64,000 bases of DNA, taken from Gluconacetobacter azotocaptans (lineage in GTDB: Bacteria; Pseudomonadota; Alphaproteobacteria; Acetobacterales; Acetobacteraceae). The notes below the pieces were generated by a model. It ran no database searches, was not told the origin of the DNA, and saw only the letters and a list, made by a program, of their open reading frames with translations. The DNA is taken from NCBI RefSeq assembly GCF_014174355.1, contig NZ_JABEQF010000006.1:124001-188000 (forward strand). The letters run 5' to 3'. Below, one piece after another: positions 35,202-44,012 of the stretch. The position numbers and the translations under genes are program-made. Each line of letters begins with the position of its first letter. Position 1 is the first letter of the stretch.

Positions 35202-36275
35202 ATGAGAAAAATGTTTCTTCTTGTGGGCACGGTTCTGGTCGGTTGCGGAACGGCTGTAGCCGCGCCGTTGAATGCCGACACCGGCCCGGTGCAATTCCTG
35301 CGCAGCACGCCGTTGCCCGAAATCACCGAAGGCGGCTTCGATCATTTCGCTGTGGACAAAAAGGATGATCGCCTTCTGATCATGGCGGAAAAACATGCGA
35401 CGGTTGAAATGTTCCGTCTCAGCGACGGGGCTCACCTGGCTTCGGCCGGCGGGTTCGGTTTGCCGCATACGCCTGCTTATGTCGCCGACCAGCATCAGAT
35501 GTTCGTTTCGGACGACAAGCTGGGCTGCGTCGTTGTCGACGTGCCGTCGCTGAAGATCGCCCACATCATTCCACTGCGTCAGGGTGCCGATGAAGCGATC
35601 TTCGACAAGAAGGCGGGCCTCTTCTATATCGGCAACGGCGGCAAGAAGGACAAGTCCGACAATTCGTCGATCAGTGTGATCGACGTCAAGACGTACAAGG
35701 AAGTCGCGCGGATCGCGATTCCGTCGTCCAATATCGAGATGATGGCCATCGATCACGCGCGCGGCCTGATGTTCGCCAACCTGCGCGACAAGAACCAGAT
35801 CGCCGTCATCGATCTGGCGACGCGGACGCTGAAGACGATCTGGACCGTCCCCGGCCTGAATCTGATCACGCCGATGGCCTATGACGGCAAGACCCAGCGC
35901 CTGTTCGTCATCGGCCGCAGGCCGGGTAAGCTGTCGGTGATCGATGCGACCAACGGCACGCTGCTCTCTACCGCCGGTTCGGTGGATACGGCCGACGGCA
36001 TCACCTGGGATGGCGGAAATGCCCGTCTGTATGTCAGCGGCAGCGAAGGGCTGAGCGTCTTTCACCGCGACGACGCCGATCATTTCACCGAAATCCAGCG
36101 CATCGACACCAAGACCGGCAAGGTCTCCGTCTATGTCGACAAGCTGAAGCAGCTTTATATCGCCCATGCCAGGACGCCGGCCGGTCCGGCGGCGCTGGAC
36201 ATCTACACCGTGGCGCCCGATCCGATCGCTCAAGCCGCCGCGAAGGCGGCCGCCGACGCCAGGAAGAAGCCCTGA
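35202..36275 (+). CDS. secreted YVTN/YncE-like beta-propeller protein
   Basis: A 357-residue protein with a signal peptide (MRKMFLLVGTVLVGCGTAVA) and repeated propeller blades such as SSISVIDVKTYKEVARIAI, NQIAVIDLATRTLKTIW and GKLSVIDATNGTLLSTAG. It has a charged Ala/Lys-rich tail. Such propellers are periplasmic or surface binding proteins; YncE of E. coli is linked to iron. It is placed between two TonB-dependent receptor genes and lies 117 bases before the second, suggesting a role in ligand handling. Confidence 0.75.
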   Translation: MRKMFLLVGTVLVGCGTAVAAPLNADTGPVQFLRSTPLPEITEGGFDHFAVDKKDDRLLIMAEKHATVEMFRLSDGAHLASAGGFGLPHTPAYVADQHQMFVSDDKLGCVVVDVPSLKIAHIIPLRQGADEAIFDKKAGLFYIGNGGKKDKSDNSSISVIDVKTYKEVARIAIPSSNIEMMAIDHARGLMFANLRDKNQIAVIDLATRTLKTIWTVPGLNLITPMAYDGKTQRLFVIGRRPGKLSVIDATNGTLLSTAGSVDTADGITWDGGNARLYVSGSEGLSVFHRDDADHFTEIQRIDTKTGKVSVYVDKLKQLYIAHARTPAGPAALDIYTVAPDPIAQAAAKAAADARKKP

Positions 36276-36392
36276 CATCCCGCTCGTCGCGCCCCGTCTC
36301 CGGGGTGCGGCGGCCCTGATATCCCGATTTTTCCCCGTCAAATCCAGCGAGGCCGCCCAGCGTGCCCGCACCGCCTGGAGTCGTCATTTTCG

Positions 36393-39134
36393 ATGCGTAT
36401 CCATCCGATGCTATGCCGCAGTACGCTTTTATGCCTGGCGACCGCGCTGGCCCCCGTCGGGGCGCCTCTTCTGTATGCCCAGGATGTACAGAAGGTGGAA
36501 AAGTCCCATCATGACGGGAAGAGGCACAAGGAAAACAAGAAGCACCACGGTGAGCGGGCGTCGCATGCCAATACCGGGCGATCTCATGGCAGTGACGCCG
36601 GACGTGGCGCACGGCACGCGGACGCGGTGCGCTCCTCCGCCCCCGAGCATCTTCAGGTCGTGGGGTTCAAGCGCCCGCCCAAGGCCAATGCCCTCGGCAC
36701 CATCGAGGAAGCGCGCCTGGTCCAGAAAAACGCGCCCAACATCGTCGTTCTGATGCCGCAGTCGGAAATCGAGAAAATTCCGAACTTCGTTCTGGGTGAT
36801 GCGATGCGCCGGATGCCTGGAGCCTCGATCATCTTCAAAAGCGGCGAATCGCGGGCTCTTCAGGTACGTGGCCTGGATTCCAGCCTCAACGGCGTGATGT
36901 TCGAGGACGTTCTGCTACCCGCCGGTTCGATGAGCAGCTCGGGCCGTGCCATGCCGCTGGATGCCATGCCGGCATCGCTGGCCGGCGCGCTGGAGCTTAC
37001 CAAGACCAACCGCCCCGAGCAGGACGCCATCGCGCTGGGCGGCCAGATGAACATCCTGTCGCGCGATATTGGCGAAAATCAGGACCCGTTCCTGAAATTC
37101 CACCTTGCGGGCGGCTACCGCGATCCCAGCGCGACACCGGTCTTTCAGGGCACTCTGGCGGGCGGCATGCGGTTTGGCCTGCGTGGTGATCCCTTCAATC
37201 CCCATGCATCGGGCGACAAGCCGTTCAGCGTTTCGTTCTTCCTCAACGGTTTGACCGACTGGTTGAACATGGGGGACCTGCAACAGAAATTCGCGTCGGG
37301 CGATCCGGTCGGCAGCCAGGCGAACAAGGTCACGCAGGCATCGCAGGTGATGTATGCGGGGCACAAGGTGCGTTATTCCTACGGCGGCACGCTGGGCTGG
37401 GATATCGACCATAATAACAAGATCTATCTGAAAATGTTCGAATCGGCGATCTACGCGCCGGTCGTCAGGAATCAGCTGATCTATGCGTTCAGCCCCAAGA
37501 CCGGTCTGGGTGATCCGGGGCAGGATGGTACCGCAAGCCTGACGCAGGGCGTGACCAATACCAAGACAACGGATCTGGAGCGGGTTTACAAATTCGGAGG
37601 CGACAGCCACGTCGGAAGATTCAAGCTGGACTATTTCGGCGCGTGGGCCGCCAACAATGTCGATCAGACTTCGTCCTATGTCTCCAATTTTTCTGGCCCG
37701 ACAAATGTTCCAGTCAGTTATGACAATGTGACCAATCCCCTGCGCCCGACGGTCACCGTGCTGAACGGAGTCAACCCGCTGAACTATAATGCGTACAAAC
37801 TATCGTCCTTGAGCAACCAGATCCAGCACGACAAGGATTACGAATGGACCGGCCATGTCGGGGCGTCGACGGAGCTGAACCTGTTCCGCGAACTCAAGGG
37901 CATGCTCAGCTTCGGCGGCGGTCTGCGCATGGAGCACATCCAGCACTATGACCCGACCTACACATATTCCAACCTGCCTGGCGTCACTGCCGGGCAGCTG
38001 GCGGGCAGCGACCGATGGACGTTCTTCGACGGGCTTTATAATATCGGCTACCCGGCGGGCCCTCACCAGGTCAACCAGCTGGCCAGCAGCGCGATCGATC
38101 CGCAAGTCACCAGCTCCGCCGGCACGACGGCGCAGCAGCAATATATCAACGATAACGAGAACGTCTATAATACCTATCTGCAATATCGGGCGACCTGGCG
38201 TCGCCTGGGTATCCTCGCCGGCTTCCGCTATGAAAAGACGGATGGTGTCTATCGCGGTACGCAGACGGTTACGCAGGGTAGTGTCACGACGCTCTCACCG
38301 CGCGCAGTGGGGCAGGAATATGCCAATTTTTTTCCCACCCTACAGTTGCGCTACAATATCACCGATAATCTGATCGGCCGCGCCAATTGGTCCACTGCCG
38401 TTGGCCGCCCCGGCTTCAACCAGGTAACGGCCAGCCAGACGGTCAATACGTCCACGAACGCGGTCAGTATCGGCAATCCTGGGCTGAAGCCGACCACCGG
38501 CAATAATTTCGACGTGTCGATGGAATATTACCTGCCGCATGGCGGAATCATTTCCGGTGGGGCATTTTACAAACTGTTCAAGAACTATATCGTCAATTAC
38601 ACGAATTATTGTACAGGGTGCTACAACCTTCCCGGCCAGGCCACCGTCAGCACCTACGCCAATATCCCCGATGCCTACGCCCGCGGATTCGAACTGAACT
38701 ACCGGCAGCAATTCGAATTCCTGCCAGGAATTCTGAAAGGGCTCGGGGTCGGCGGCAATATGACCTACGTCAACTCGCGCGGCCAGCAGCGCAACGGCAC
38801 GCAGGAGACGCTGCCCAATACCACAAGCCATATCTGGAATTTCGAAGCCTTCTATAATTATGGACCGGTCAACGTGCAGTTCAACGGCAATTACCAGGGG
38901 CTGACCATGACCGGTCTGGGCTCGGATCCGTCTCTGGACAGCTACGTGCAGCCGTTCCTGAATTTCGACATCGGCGCGAGCTACCGGATCAATCGCAGGG
39001 TCAGCGTCAATTTCCAGGCCCGTAACTTCACCAATACGATGCAGAACGCGACGCAGGGCATCTCCGCGAAGAGAATGGTCGAACTGCAATATTTCGGCTC
39101 GGCCTACATGTTCGGTGTCGATGTCTCTTTGTAA
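36393..39134 (+). CDS. TonB-dependent outer-membrane receptor with His-rich N-terminus
   Basis: A 913-residue receptor. A signal peptide ends near LLYAQDV. Residues about 38-76 form a His/Lys-rich linker with eleven or so histidines (for example KKHHGERASHANTGRSHG). The plug follows (SGESRALQVRGLDSSLNGVM) and the barrel ends MFGVDVSL. Its barrel has the NPGLKPTTGNNFDVSMEYY block seen in TonB receptors of the TIGR01782-like group, which often import carbohydrates or other complex ligands. The His-rich stretch could bind metal. It sits in a same-strand series with the propeller and phosphoesterase genes. Confidence 0.85.
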   Translation: MRIHPMLCRSTLLCLATALAPVGAPLLYAQDVQKVEKSHHDGKRHKENKKHHGERASHANTGRSHGSDAGRGARHADAVRSSAPEHLQVVGFKRPPKANALGTIEEARLVQKNAPNIVVLMPQSEIEKIPNFVLGDAMRRMPGASIIFKSGESRALQVRGLDSSLNGVMFEDVLLPAGSMSSSGRAMPLDAMPASLAGALELTKTNRPEQDAIALGGQMNILSRDIGENQDPFLKFHLAGGYRDPSATPVFQGTLAGGMRFGLRGDPFNPHASGDKPFSVSFFLNGLTDWLNMGDLQQKFASGDPVGSQANKVTQASQVMYAGHKVRYSYGGTLGWDIDHNNKIYLKMFESAIYAPVVRNQLIYAFSPKTGLGDPGQDGTASLTQGVTNTKTTDLERVYKFGGDSHVGRFKLDYFGAWAANNVDQTSSYVSNFSGPTNVPVSYDNVTNPLRPTVTVLNGVNPLNYNAYKLSSLSNQIQHDKDYEWTGHVGASTELNLFRELKGMLSFGGGLRMEHIQHYDPTYTYSNLPGVTAGQLAGSDRWTFFDGLYNIGYPAGPHQVNQLASSAIDPQVTSSAGTTAQQQYINDNENVYNTYLQYRATWRRLGILAGFRYEKTDGVYRGTQTVTQGSVTTLSPRAVGQEYANFFPTLQLRYNITDNLIGRANWSTAVGRPGFNQVTASQTVNTSTNAVSIGNPGLKPTTGNNFDVSMEYYLPHGGIISGGAFYKLFKNYIVNYTNYCTGCYNLPGQATVSTYANIPDAYARGFELNYRQQFEFLPGILKGLGVGGNMTYVNSRGQQRNGTQETLPNTTSHIWNFEAFYNYGPVNVQFNGNYQGLTMTGLGSDPSLDSYVQPFLNFDIGASYRINRRVSVNFQARNFTNTMQNATQGISAKRMVELQYFGSAYMFGVDVSL

Positions 39135-39274
39135 ATTCAAATCAATAATTTCCAAAAAAATTCATGCTGGAACGACGTTTTCGTCCTTCTGGCGGGCCGG
39201 TCGGGGCGGTATGACGGGTTTCTGCAAGGAAACATGCCCCCCGCTATGTTTCACGGATGAAAAACAAGGTAGAC

Positions 39275-40540
39275 ATGACCAAGCGATCGATCTTCAGCCG
39301 TCTCGGCGCTGCTCTGCTCGTGACTTCGTCGTTCGCGGCGGCCCAGCAGGCTCATGCCGCGCGTCACGCGGCACCGGTGCTGGAAGGCGTGCCGCATTAC
39401 GACAACATCATCGTCATCGAGATGGAAAATCGCCAGTATGGCGAAATCATCGGTGCCGATCCGGCCAGTTCGCCCCATATGACGGAACTGGCGCGGACCT
39501 ATAATTCGGCCACTTCCTATTACGGGATCACCCACCCCAGCGAACCGAACTATATCGCCATGATGGCCGGCGACCAGGAAGGCGTCCTGGATGACGATGG
39601 CTGGTACTGCCAGGCCGACGGCACCCCGCTGCCGGCCGAAAGGGCGATCGTGGCCGGCAAGCCGGATGCGGCACCGATGAACCGGCCTTGTAACGGCATC
39701 AAGAAGAACAAGGCCTATGTCGCGCATCATTTCACGGTACCGAATTTCTTTGCGCAGCTGAACAAGGCTGGCATTTCCTGGTCGATGTACAGCCAGAGCA
39801 TGCCCACCAATCCGCAGACCGGCGAAAGCATGCCGGAAATGCCCACCTATCCGGCATCGGACGATACCACTGCCGACGTGCGCGGCCTGTATGCGTCCAA
39901 GCATAATCCGTCGGTCAATTTCGACGATATTCGCGAGGCGGCGGATTTCCATGCGCATAATCGCGGCGAGAAGGCCTTCTTCAACGACCTGGCGGCGGGC
40001 AGGCTGCCGCGTTTCGCCTATTTCGTACCTGACCAGTGTCATGACGATCATGGTCCGTCCGGCCCCATGAACGATCACCCGGAGTGCAAGGGCCATGGCT
40101 ATGGGCCGTCGCCGCTGCTGACGACAGGAGACAATTATGTCCAGACCCTGGTGCACCATATTCAGGCTTCGCCTCAGTGGAAGTCGAAGAAGAACGTGGC
40201 GATCGTGGTCACGTTCGATGAGGATGACAGCGGTGGCGCTGGTGTTCAGGGCTGCTGCGGCTATCATCCGGTTGCTCCCGGGCAGCCGCACAAGGGCGTG
40301 GTCAACCAGGGTGGCGGACGCATTCCCACGCTGGTGATCACCAATCACGGTGTGCGCGGCGTGCAGGACGACACGCCCTATAATCACTATTCGCTGCTGC
40401 GTACGATGGAAGATGCGTTCGGCATCGCCGGGCATATCGGCCACGCCAATGACGGGACGGCGGCCCAGCCGGCCGACGGCTCGTTCGTGCAGACGCCGGT
40501 CGTGCCGATGGTCAGGATGTTCGCCCTGGCAGCACATTGA
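39275..40540 (+). CDS. secreted phosphoesterase (acid phosphatase/phospholipase C superfamily)
   Basis: A phosphoesterase-family protein of about 421 residues. The signal peptide ends near AAQQAHAA. The N-terminal active-site segment NIIVIEMENRQYGEI and HPSEPNYIAMMAG, the FAYFVPDQCHDDHG block and the AIVVTFDEDDSGG block match alkaline-phosphatase-superfamily phosphoesterases acting outside the cytoplasm. An ATG at 39257 is in frame, but AAGG lies before 39275. Its TGA overlaps the start of the di-haem peroxidase gene, so the two are translationally coupled. Its natural substrate (phosphomonoester, phospholipid or nucleotide) is unknown. Confidence 0.8.
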   Translation: MTKRSIFSRLGAALLVTSSFAAAQQAHAARHAAPVLEGVPHYDNIIVIEMENRQYGEIIGADPASSPHMTELARTYNSATSYYGITHPSEPNYIAMMAGDQEGVLDDDGWYCQADGTPLPAERAIVAGKPDAAPMNRPCNGIKKNKAYVAHHFTVPNFFAQLNKAGISWSMYSQSMPTNPQTGESMPEMPTYPASDDTTADVRGLYASKHNPSVNFDDIREAADFHAHNRGEKAFFNDLAAGRLPRFAYFVPDQCHDDHGPSGPMNDHPECKGHGYGPSPLLTTGDNYVQTLVHHIQASPQWKSKKNVAIVVTFDEDDSGGAGVQGCCGYHPVAPGQPHKGVVNQGGGRIPTLVITNHGVRGVQDDTPYNHYSLLRTMEDAFGIAGHIGHANDGTAAQPADGSFVQTPVVPMVRMFALAAH

Positions 40541-41808
40541 TGGCAGGCGGGTCGGGGCGCATGGGTGCGGCGACCCGGCCCGCCGGGCGGGTGGCTGGAT
40601 GGTGCGTGCTGGCCACCCTGCTGGTCATGCCCTGGGGTGCCGGCACAGCGCGGGCGGCAGACGGGTTGTCGCCCGCCGCCCGGCTGGGTCGGCAATTATT
40701 CTTCGATCCTGGACTATCGGCCTCCGGCCGGCAATCCTGCGCCAGTTGCCACGATCCGGCCAATCACTATGCGCCCTCCAATGCCCGGCCGGTGCAGATG
40801 GGCGGTGCGGCCCTGGACCGGGCCGGAGTCCGGGCCGTCCCGACCCTGACATACAGGGATGAAAATCCCGATTTCTCGGAGTCTTTGGAGAATCCGGATG
40901 AATCGGCCAGCGGCCCTGGCGGCGGCTATGATTGGGATGGTCGCATGGCGTCGGTGGCGGCTCAGTCGGCCAGTCCACTGACCACGCCATTCGAAATGGC
41001 GAATCCCGACCTTGCGGCCGTCCGCGCGCGCGTGCGGCGCAATCCGGACTATGTGCGGATATTTACCAAATTATTCGGCGCGGACATATTCGCCACGCCC
41101 GATCGGCTGGTTCAGGCGATGGGGACGGCGCTGGCGGCCTTTCAGCATGAAGATACGTCCTTTCATCCCTACAGCAGCAAATATGATCTCTATGCGCGCG
41201 GCCTGGCGACACTGAGCGCACAGGAACAGCGGGGCATGGCGTTGTTCAACGACGCCGACCGTGCGAACTGCGCATCATGCCACACGGCCGGCCAGGGGCC
41301 GGGACGCGACGGCGCGACATCGGTGGGTCAGTTCACGGATTTTTTCCTCAAGGATATCGGTGTTCCCGCCAATCCGGATATCGCACCGGCCGGAAACGGG
41401 GCCTACGACATGGGGCTGTGCGGCCCGCTGCGCACAGATCTGACCCCGGCGCGCGACCCGGCCAATCGGGCTTATTGCGGGCTGTTCATGACGCCGACAT
41501 TGCGCAACGTCGCCAGCCGGCATGTCTTCTTTCATAACGGGTCTCTGAAAAGCCTGCGCGACGTCGTCGAATTCTACGTCACCCGCGATACCGACCCAAG
41601 CCGATGGTATGGGCGGCAGGATGCGGCGCTGCCCTATGATGGGTTGCCACCTGATCTGCGCGGAAACGTGGACCGTGCGGACATGCCTTTCGCCGCCCAG
41701 ACCCGCGGCGGCAGGCCGATCCTCTCGGAACGCGAGGTCGATGACCTGGTGGCCTTTTTGAAAACCCTGACCGATGGCTATCGGATTCCGCCGGTCCAAC
41801 CGAAATGA
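40540..41808 (+). CDS. di-haem cytochrome c peroxidase (CcpA/MauG family)
   Basis: A 422-residue periplasmic di-haem protein. A leader of about 40 residues ends near GTARAA; haem-binding CASCH motifs lie at residues 67-71 and about 244-248. The overall length and LGRQLFFDP start fit the CcpA/MauG family, which either reduces peroxide or oxidatively modifies partner proteins. ATG at 40540 overlaps the stop of the phosphoesterase gene, and its own stop overlaps the b561 start as ATGA. This coupling suggests a functional unit of phosphoesterase, di-haem enzyme and membrane electron carrier. Confidence 0.88.
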   Translation: MAGGSGRMGAATRPAGRVAGWCVLATLLVMPWGAGTARAADGLSPAARLGRQLFFDPGLSASGRQSCASCHDPANHYAPSNARPVQMGGAALDRAGVRAVPTLTYRDENPDFSESLENPDESASGPGGGYDWDGRMASVAAQSASPLTTPFEMANPDLAAVRARVRRNPDYVRIFTKLFGADIFATPDRLVQAMGTALAAFQHEDTSFHPYSSKYDLYARGLATLSAQEQRGMALFNDADRANCASCHTAGQGPGRDGATSVGQFTDFFLKDIGVPANPDIAPAGNGAYDMGLCGPLRTDLTPARDPANRAYCGLFMTPTLRNVASRHVFFHNGSLKSLRDVVEFYVTRDTDPSRWYGRQDAALPYDGLPPDLRGNVDRADMPFAAQTRGGRPILSEREVDDLVAFLKTLTDGYRIPPVQPK

Positions 41809-42347
41809 TCACGATGCAGAATTTTCCCTCCCTTTCCTATGATCCTGTGACGCGCCGGCTGCACTGGATCACCGCCGCCATCGTGATCCTGCAATTCGCC
41901 GCGGGCGAAAGCTGGGGCTGGTTCGGACCGGTCTGGAAAACGGCGGCCCGCAATATTCATACCAGTGTCGGGGTGGCGTTCGCGCTTCTTCTTCTGGTGC
42001 GTCTGTATTGGCGCTGGACACGCCGGGCCGGTATGCCGCCGGTGCATGGCCGGCTGGTGCCGGGGGTTCATGCGCTGTTATACGGGCTGCTGATTGCCGA
42101 AGTGGTCGATGGTATCGGCTGGCGATTGACGGGCACCCATCCGCTTTATGTCTTTGGCGCTAACATAAGCTGCGGCGCCTGCCGGCTGGATCGGTCCTGG
42201 CATAATGCCCTGACCTGGCTGCACCATTATGGTGCCTGGGTTATCATCGTACTGGCATGCGGCCATGCCGGCGTCGCGTTGTGGCATCATCTGGTGGGGC
42301 GCGATGATACGCTGGGGCGGATGCTGCCGCCTCTCCGCCCCCGGTGA
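41805..42347 (+). CDS. cytochrome b561
   Basis: A 180-residue inner-membrane cytochrome b561 with four hydrophobic helices and histidines placed for two b haems: RRLHWITA in helix 1, NIHTSVGV in helix 2, and WLHHYGAW with CGHAGVALWHH in the later helices. These proteins pass electrons from quinol to periplasmic acceptors. Translationally coupled to the peroxidase gene, for which it is a plausible electron donor or acceptor. Confidence 0.87.
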   Translation: MITMQNFPSLSYDPVTRRLHWITAAIVILQFAAGESWGWFGPVWKTAARNIHTSVGVAFALLLLVRLYWRWTRRAGMPPVHGRLVPGVHALLYGLLIAEVVDGIGWRLTGTHPLYVFGANISCGACRLDRSWHNALTWLHHYGAWVIIVLACGHAGVALWHHLVGRDDTLGRMLPPLRPR

Positions 42348-42356
42348 TGGTACGGA

Positions 42357-42785
42357 TCATTTCCCGTCGGACAGGCTCTCCAGATAGGCCACGATATCCG
42401 CCCGGTCCCGATCATCCGTGATACCATCAAGCGCCATGCGTGTGCCCGGCGCGAAGGCGGCGGGGTTCTTCAACCAGGCGGAGAGTGTGTCGGCAGTCCA
42501 GACCTGCGGTTTGTGGGCCTGAAGGGCAGGCGAAAAGTTGAAATCGGCCATGGAGGCGATTGGCCGGCCCTGTACGGCATAGAGGTTGGGTCCGATCATT
42601 GCCGCGCCGCCGCGATCGAAATTATGGCAGTCGGAACACATGCTGTCCGCCAGATCGCGGCCGCGCGAACGATCGCCATGCTGCACCAGATTGGCGAACG
42701 GCGTCTCCGCGGCGTCGGACGTGGCGATTACGGGTCCGCCCGCCAGGGCAGACAGGGTCAGGAACAGGAACATTCTTTTCGACAT
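42357..42785 (-). CDS. class I c-type cytochrome
   Basis: A 142-residue periplasmic monohaem cytochrome. Signal peptide residues 1-25, haem-binding CSDCH at residues 50-54, and an axial methionine in PGTRMAL near residue 117. The fold resembles cytochrome c550/c552. It is convergent with the b561 gene with nine bases between stops, and could serve as soluble partner of the di-haem enzyme. Confidence 0.87.
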   Translation of the reverse strand: MSKRMFLFLTLSALAGGPVIATSDAAETPFANLVQHGDRSRGRDLADSMCSDCHNFDRGGAAMIGPNLYAVQGRPIASMADFNFSPALQAHKPQVWTADTLSAWLKNPAAFAPGTRMALDGITDDRDRADIVAYLESLSDGK

Positions 42786-43171
42786 CGCATGTCATCCTTT
42801 CGGCCTTTTTGTGTCGGAAGTTTAAAGGGGCGCATCGGGCATCACGAGAACATGTGTCCGGAATGCGAACGATATTCAAAAAACATTCACGGAATATAGA
42901 ACTGTCGACGATTCGCCATTTTCGATGGTCCCTCGGGAGGGCTGTAGTAGCAATAAATTCTATCTTGGAATTGAGAAATTCTCATATTTGAATATATTTC
43001 CGAATTTCATATTGCAATTTTGTATATATTGTCTTCTATAAAGCAAGTTTAGTCATGATATTTTCTTCCGATGATAATTCATGCACGTCGCCCGACGGCA
43101 GGTGCGGACCATGCGCCGATTCCTGTTATCGATGCTGTCATTTCCTTGCATTCGAAAAAGGTCGTTTCCAG
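42786..43171. other. AT-rich interval, no gene seen
   Basis: Nearly 390 bases between the cytochrome c start and a short signal-peptide ORF. It should contain the promoter of the cytochrome gene. No RNA gene, repeat or coding frame could be supported; the part from 42890 to 43080 is markedly AT-rich. Confidence 0.5.
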
Positions 43172-43282
43172 ATGAAATCAGTATATATCGTGTTTACGTC
43201 CATGTTCCTCGCTGCCGGTACGGCCATGGCGGACACGAAGTCGCCGGTGCATTACGATCTGGTCCACGCCCCGACCGCGTAG
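43172..43282 (+). CDS. 36-residue ORF with signal peptide, possibly a truncated secreted protein
   Basis: A 36-codon ORF whose first 20 residues (MKSVYIVFTSMFLAAGTAMA) form a clear signal peptide with cleavage after AMA. The remaining 16 residues (DTKSPVHYDLVHAPTA) resemble the start of a mature secreted protein. The frame then stops 40 bases before the end of the integrase remnant, so it may be the 5-prime stub of a gene cut by integration. A real small secreted peptide is the alternative. Confidence 0.4.
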   Translation: MKSVYIVFTSMFLAAGTAMADTKSPVHYDLVHAPTA

Positions 43283-43319
43283 ACGCGCTTATGCATTAAC
43301 AATTACATCGGACTACCCC

Positions 43320-43605
43320 ATGGGGCTGCGCAGCAATCCGACTCTGGTCCATTTTCAGGCTCGACACCTTGATCGGCCTCCGGTTGCGGCCCAGAATCGT
43401 GCCAGCTTTCGCCGCTTCCAGATACCAGTCGCATATCTCGGATACGGTCATTCAGGCCCGCACAGCCCGGCCCTCGGCCGACGGGTCCTTTCCTTGCGCA
43501 ACTTCGGTCAGTCGTTGCCGCGCCATGTCGCGGGCGATCTCGACCGTCAGCCGACTTCGCATTAGGCTTTAACGCATCGACGCTACGCTTTGTAAGCTTT
43601 GCCAT
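43320..43605 (-). pseudogene. phage/island tyrosine integrase remnant (N-terminal part)
   Basis: The minus strand starts MAKLTKRSVDALKPNAKS, a typical first strand of Arm-DNA-binding (DUF4102-type) integrases. After frameshifts it continues as RLTVEIARDMARQRLTEVAQ and KDPSAEGRAV, then MTVSEICDWYLEAAKAGTIL and RRPIKVSSLKMDQSRI, the beginning of the SAM-like core domain. The catalytic domain is absent and homology stops near 43320. It marks a former integrated element. No tRNA target was found next to it. Confidence 0.65.
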
Positions 43606-43640
43606 TTTCTTCAACTCCGTTTCGATATCGTTCCTCGTTT

Positions 43641-43675
43641 GCTTCCCCGGCTCCGACGGCGGTGGCCGGGGAAGC
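43641..43675. repeat. 11-bp perfect hairpin upstream of the integrase remnant
   Basis: GCTTCCCCGGC at 43641-43651 pairs with GCCGGGGAAGC at 43665-43675 around a 13-base loop. It lies 36 bases upstream of the integrase start. It could be a terminator of a lost gene or an integrase-associated site; no T run follows. Confidence 0.4.
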
Positions 43676-44012
43676 AGGGGGGAAACAAAAGTGGACGATT
43701 CGGCAGTCTTTTTCTGTCTTTTCTGTGCTGACTGCCCGAGAGACATTAACCGTCGATGTGACCGTGCCGCGCTCGTTGCCACCGAGTGGACGAAACGCGG
43801 AGAGGGGCGGCTTCCACATAATCGGGGAGGATGGCGGCTATGCGTGGCGTGGGTGATCGCGCATGTGGGACGGAAGCTGGCGGTGAGCCGTGCAGCACGC
43901 TGGCGACGGCGGAAATCAAATGTGGTTTGACCCACGGGTGGAAGCGCTGAAGCACTTAGTCTCCGCAGACCGCCTGCCAACGCATCTGAGGCATCCTGCC
44001 CGCGCGGAAGTA
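43676..44012. other. no gene seen between integrase remnant and dehydratase gene
   Basis: About 340 bases. Open frames exist on both strands but none has a recognisable family or ribosome site. It probably contains debris of the integrated element that left the integrase remnant. Confidence 0.4.
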
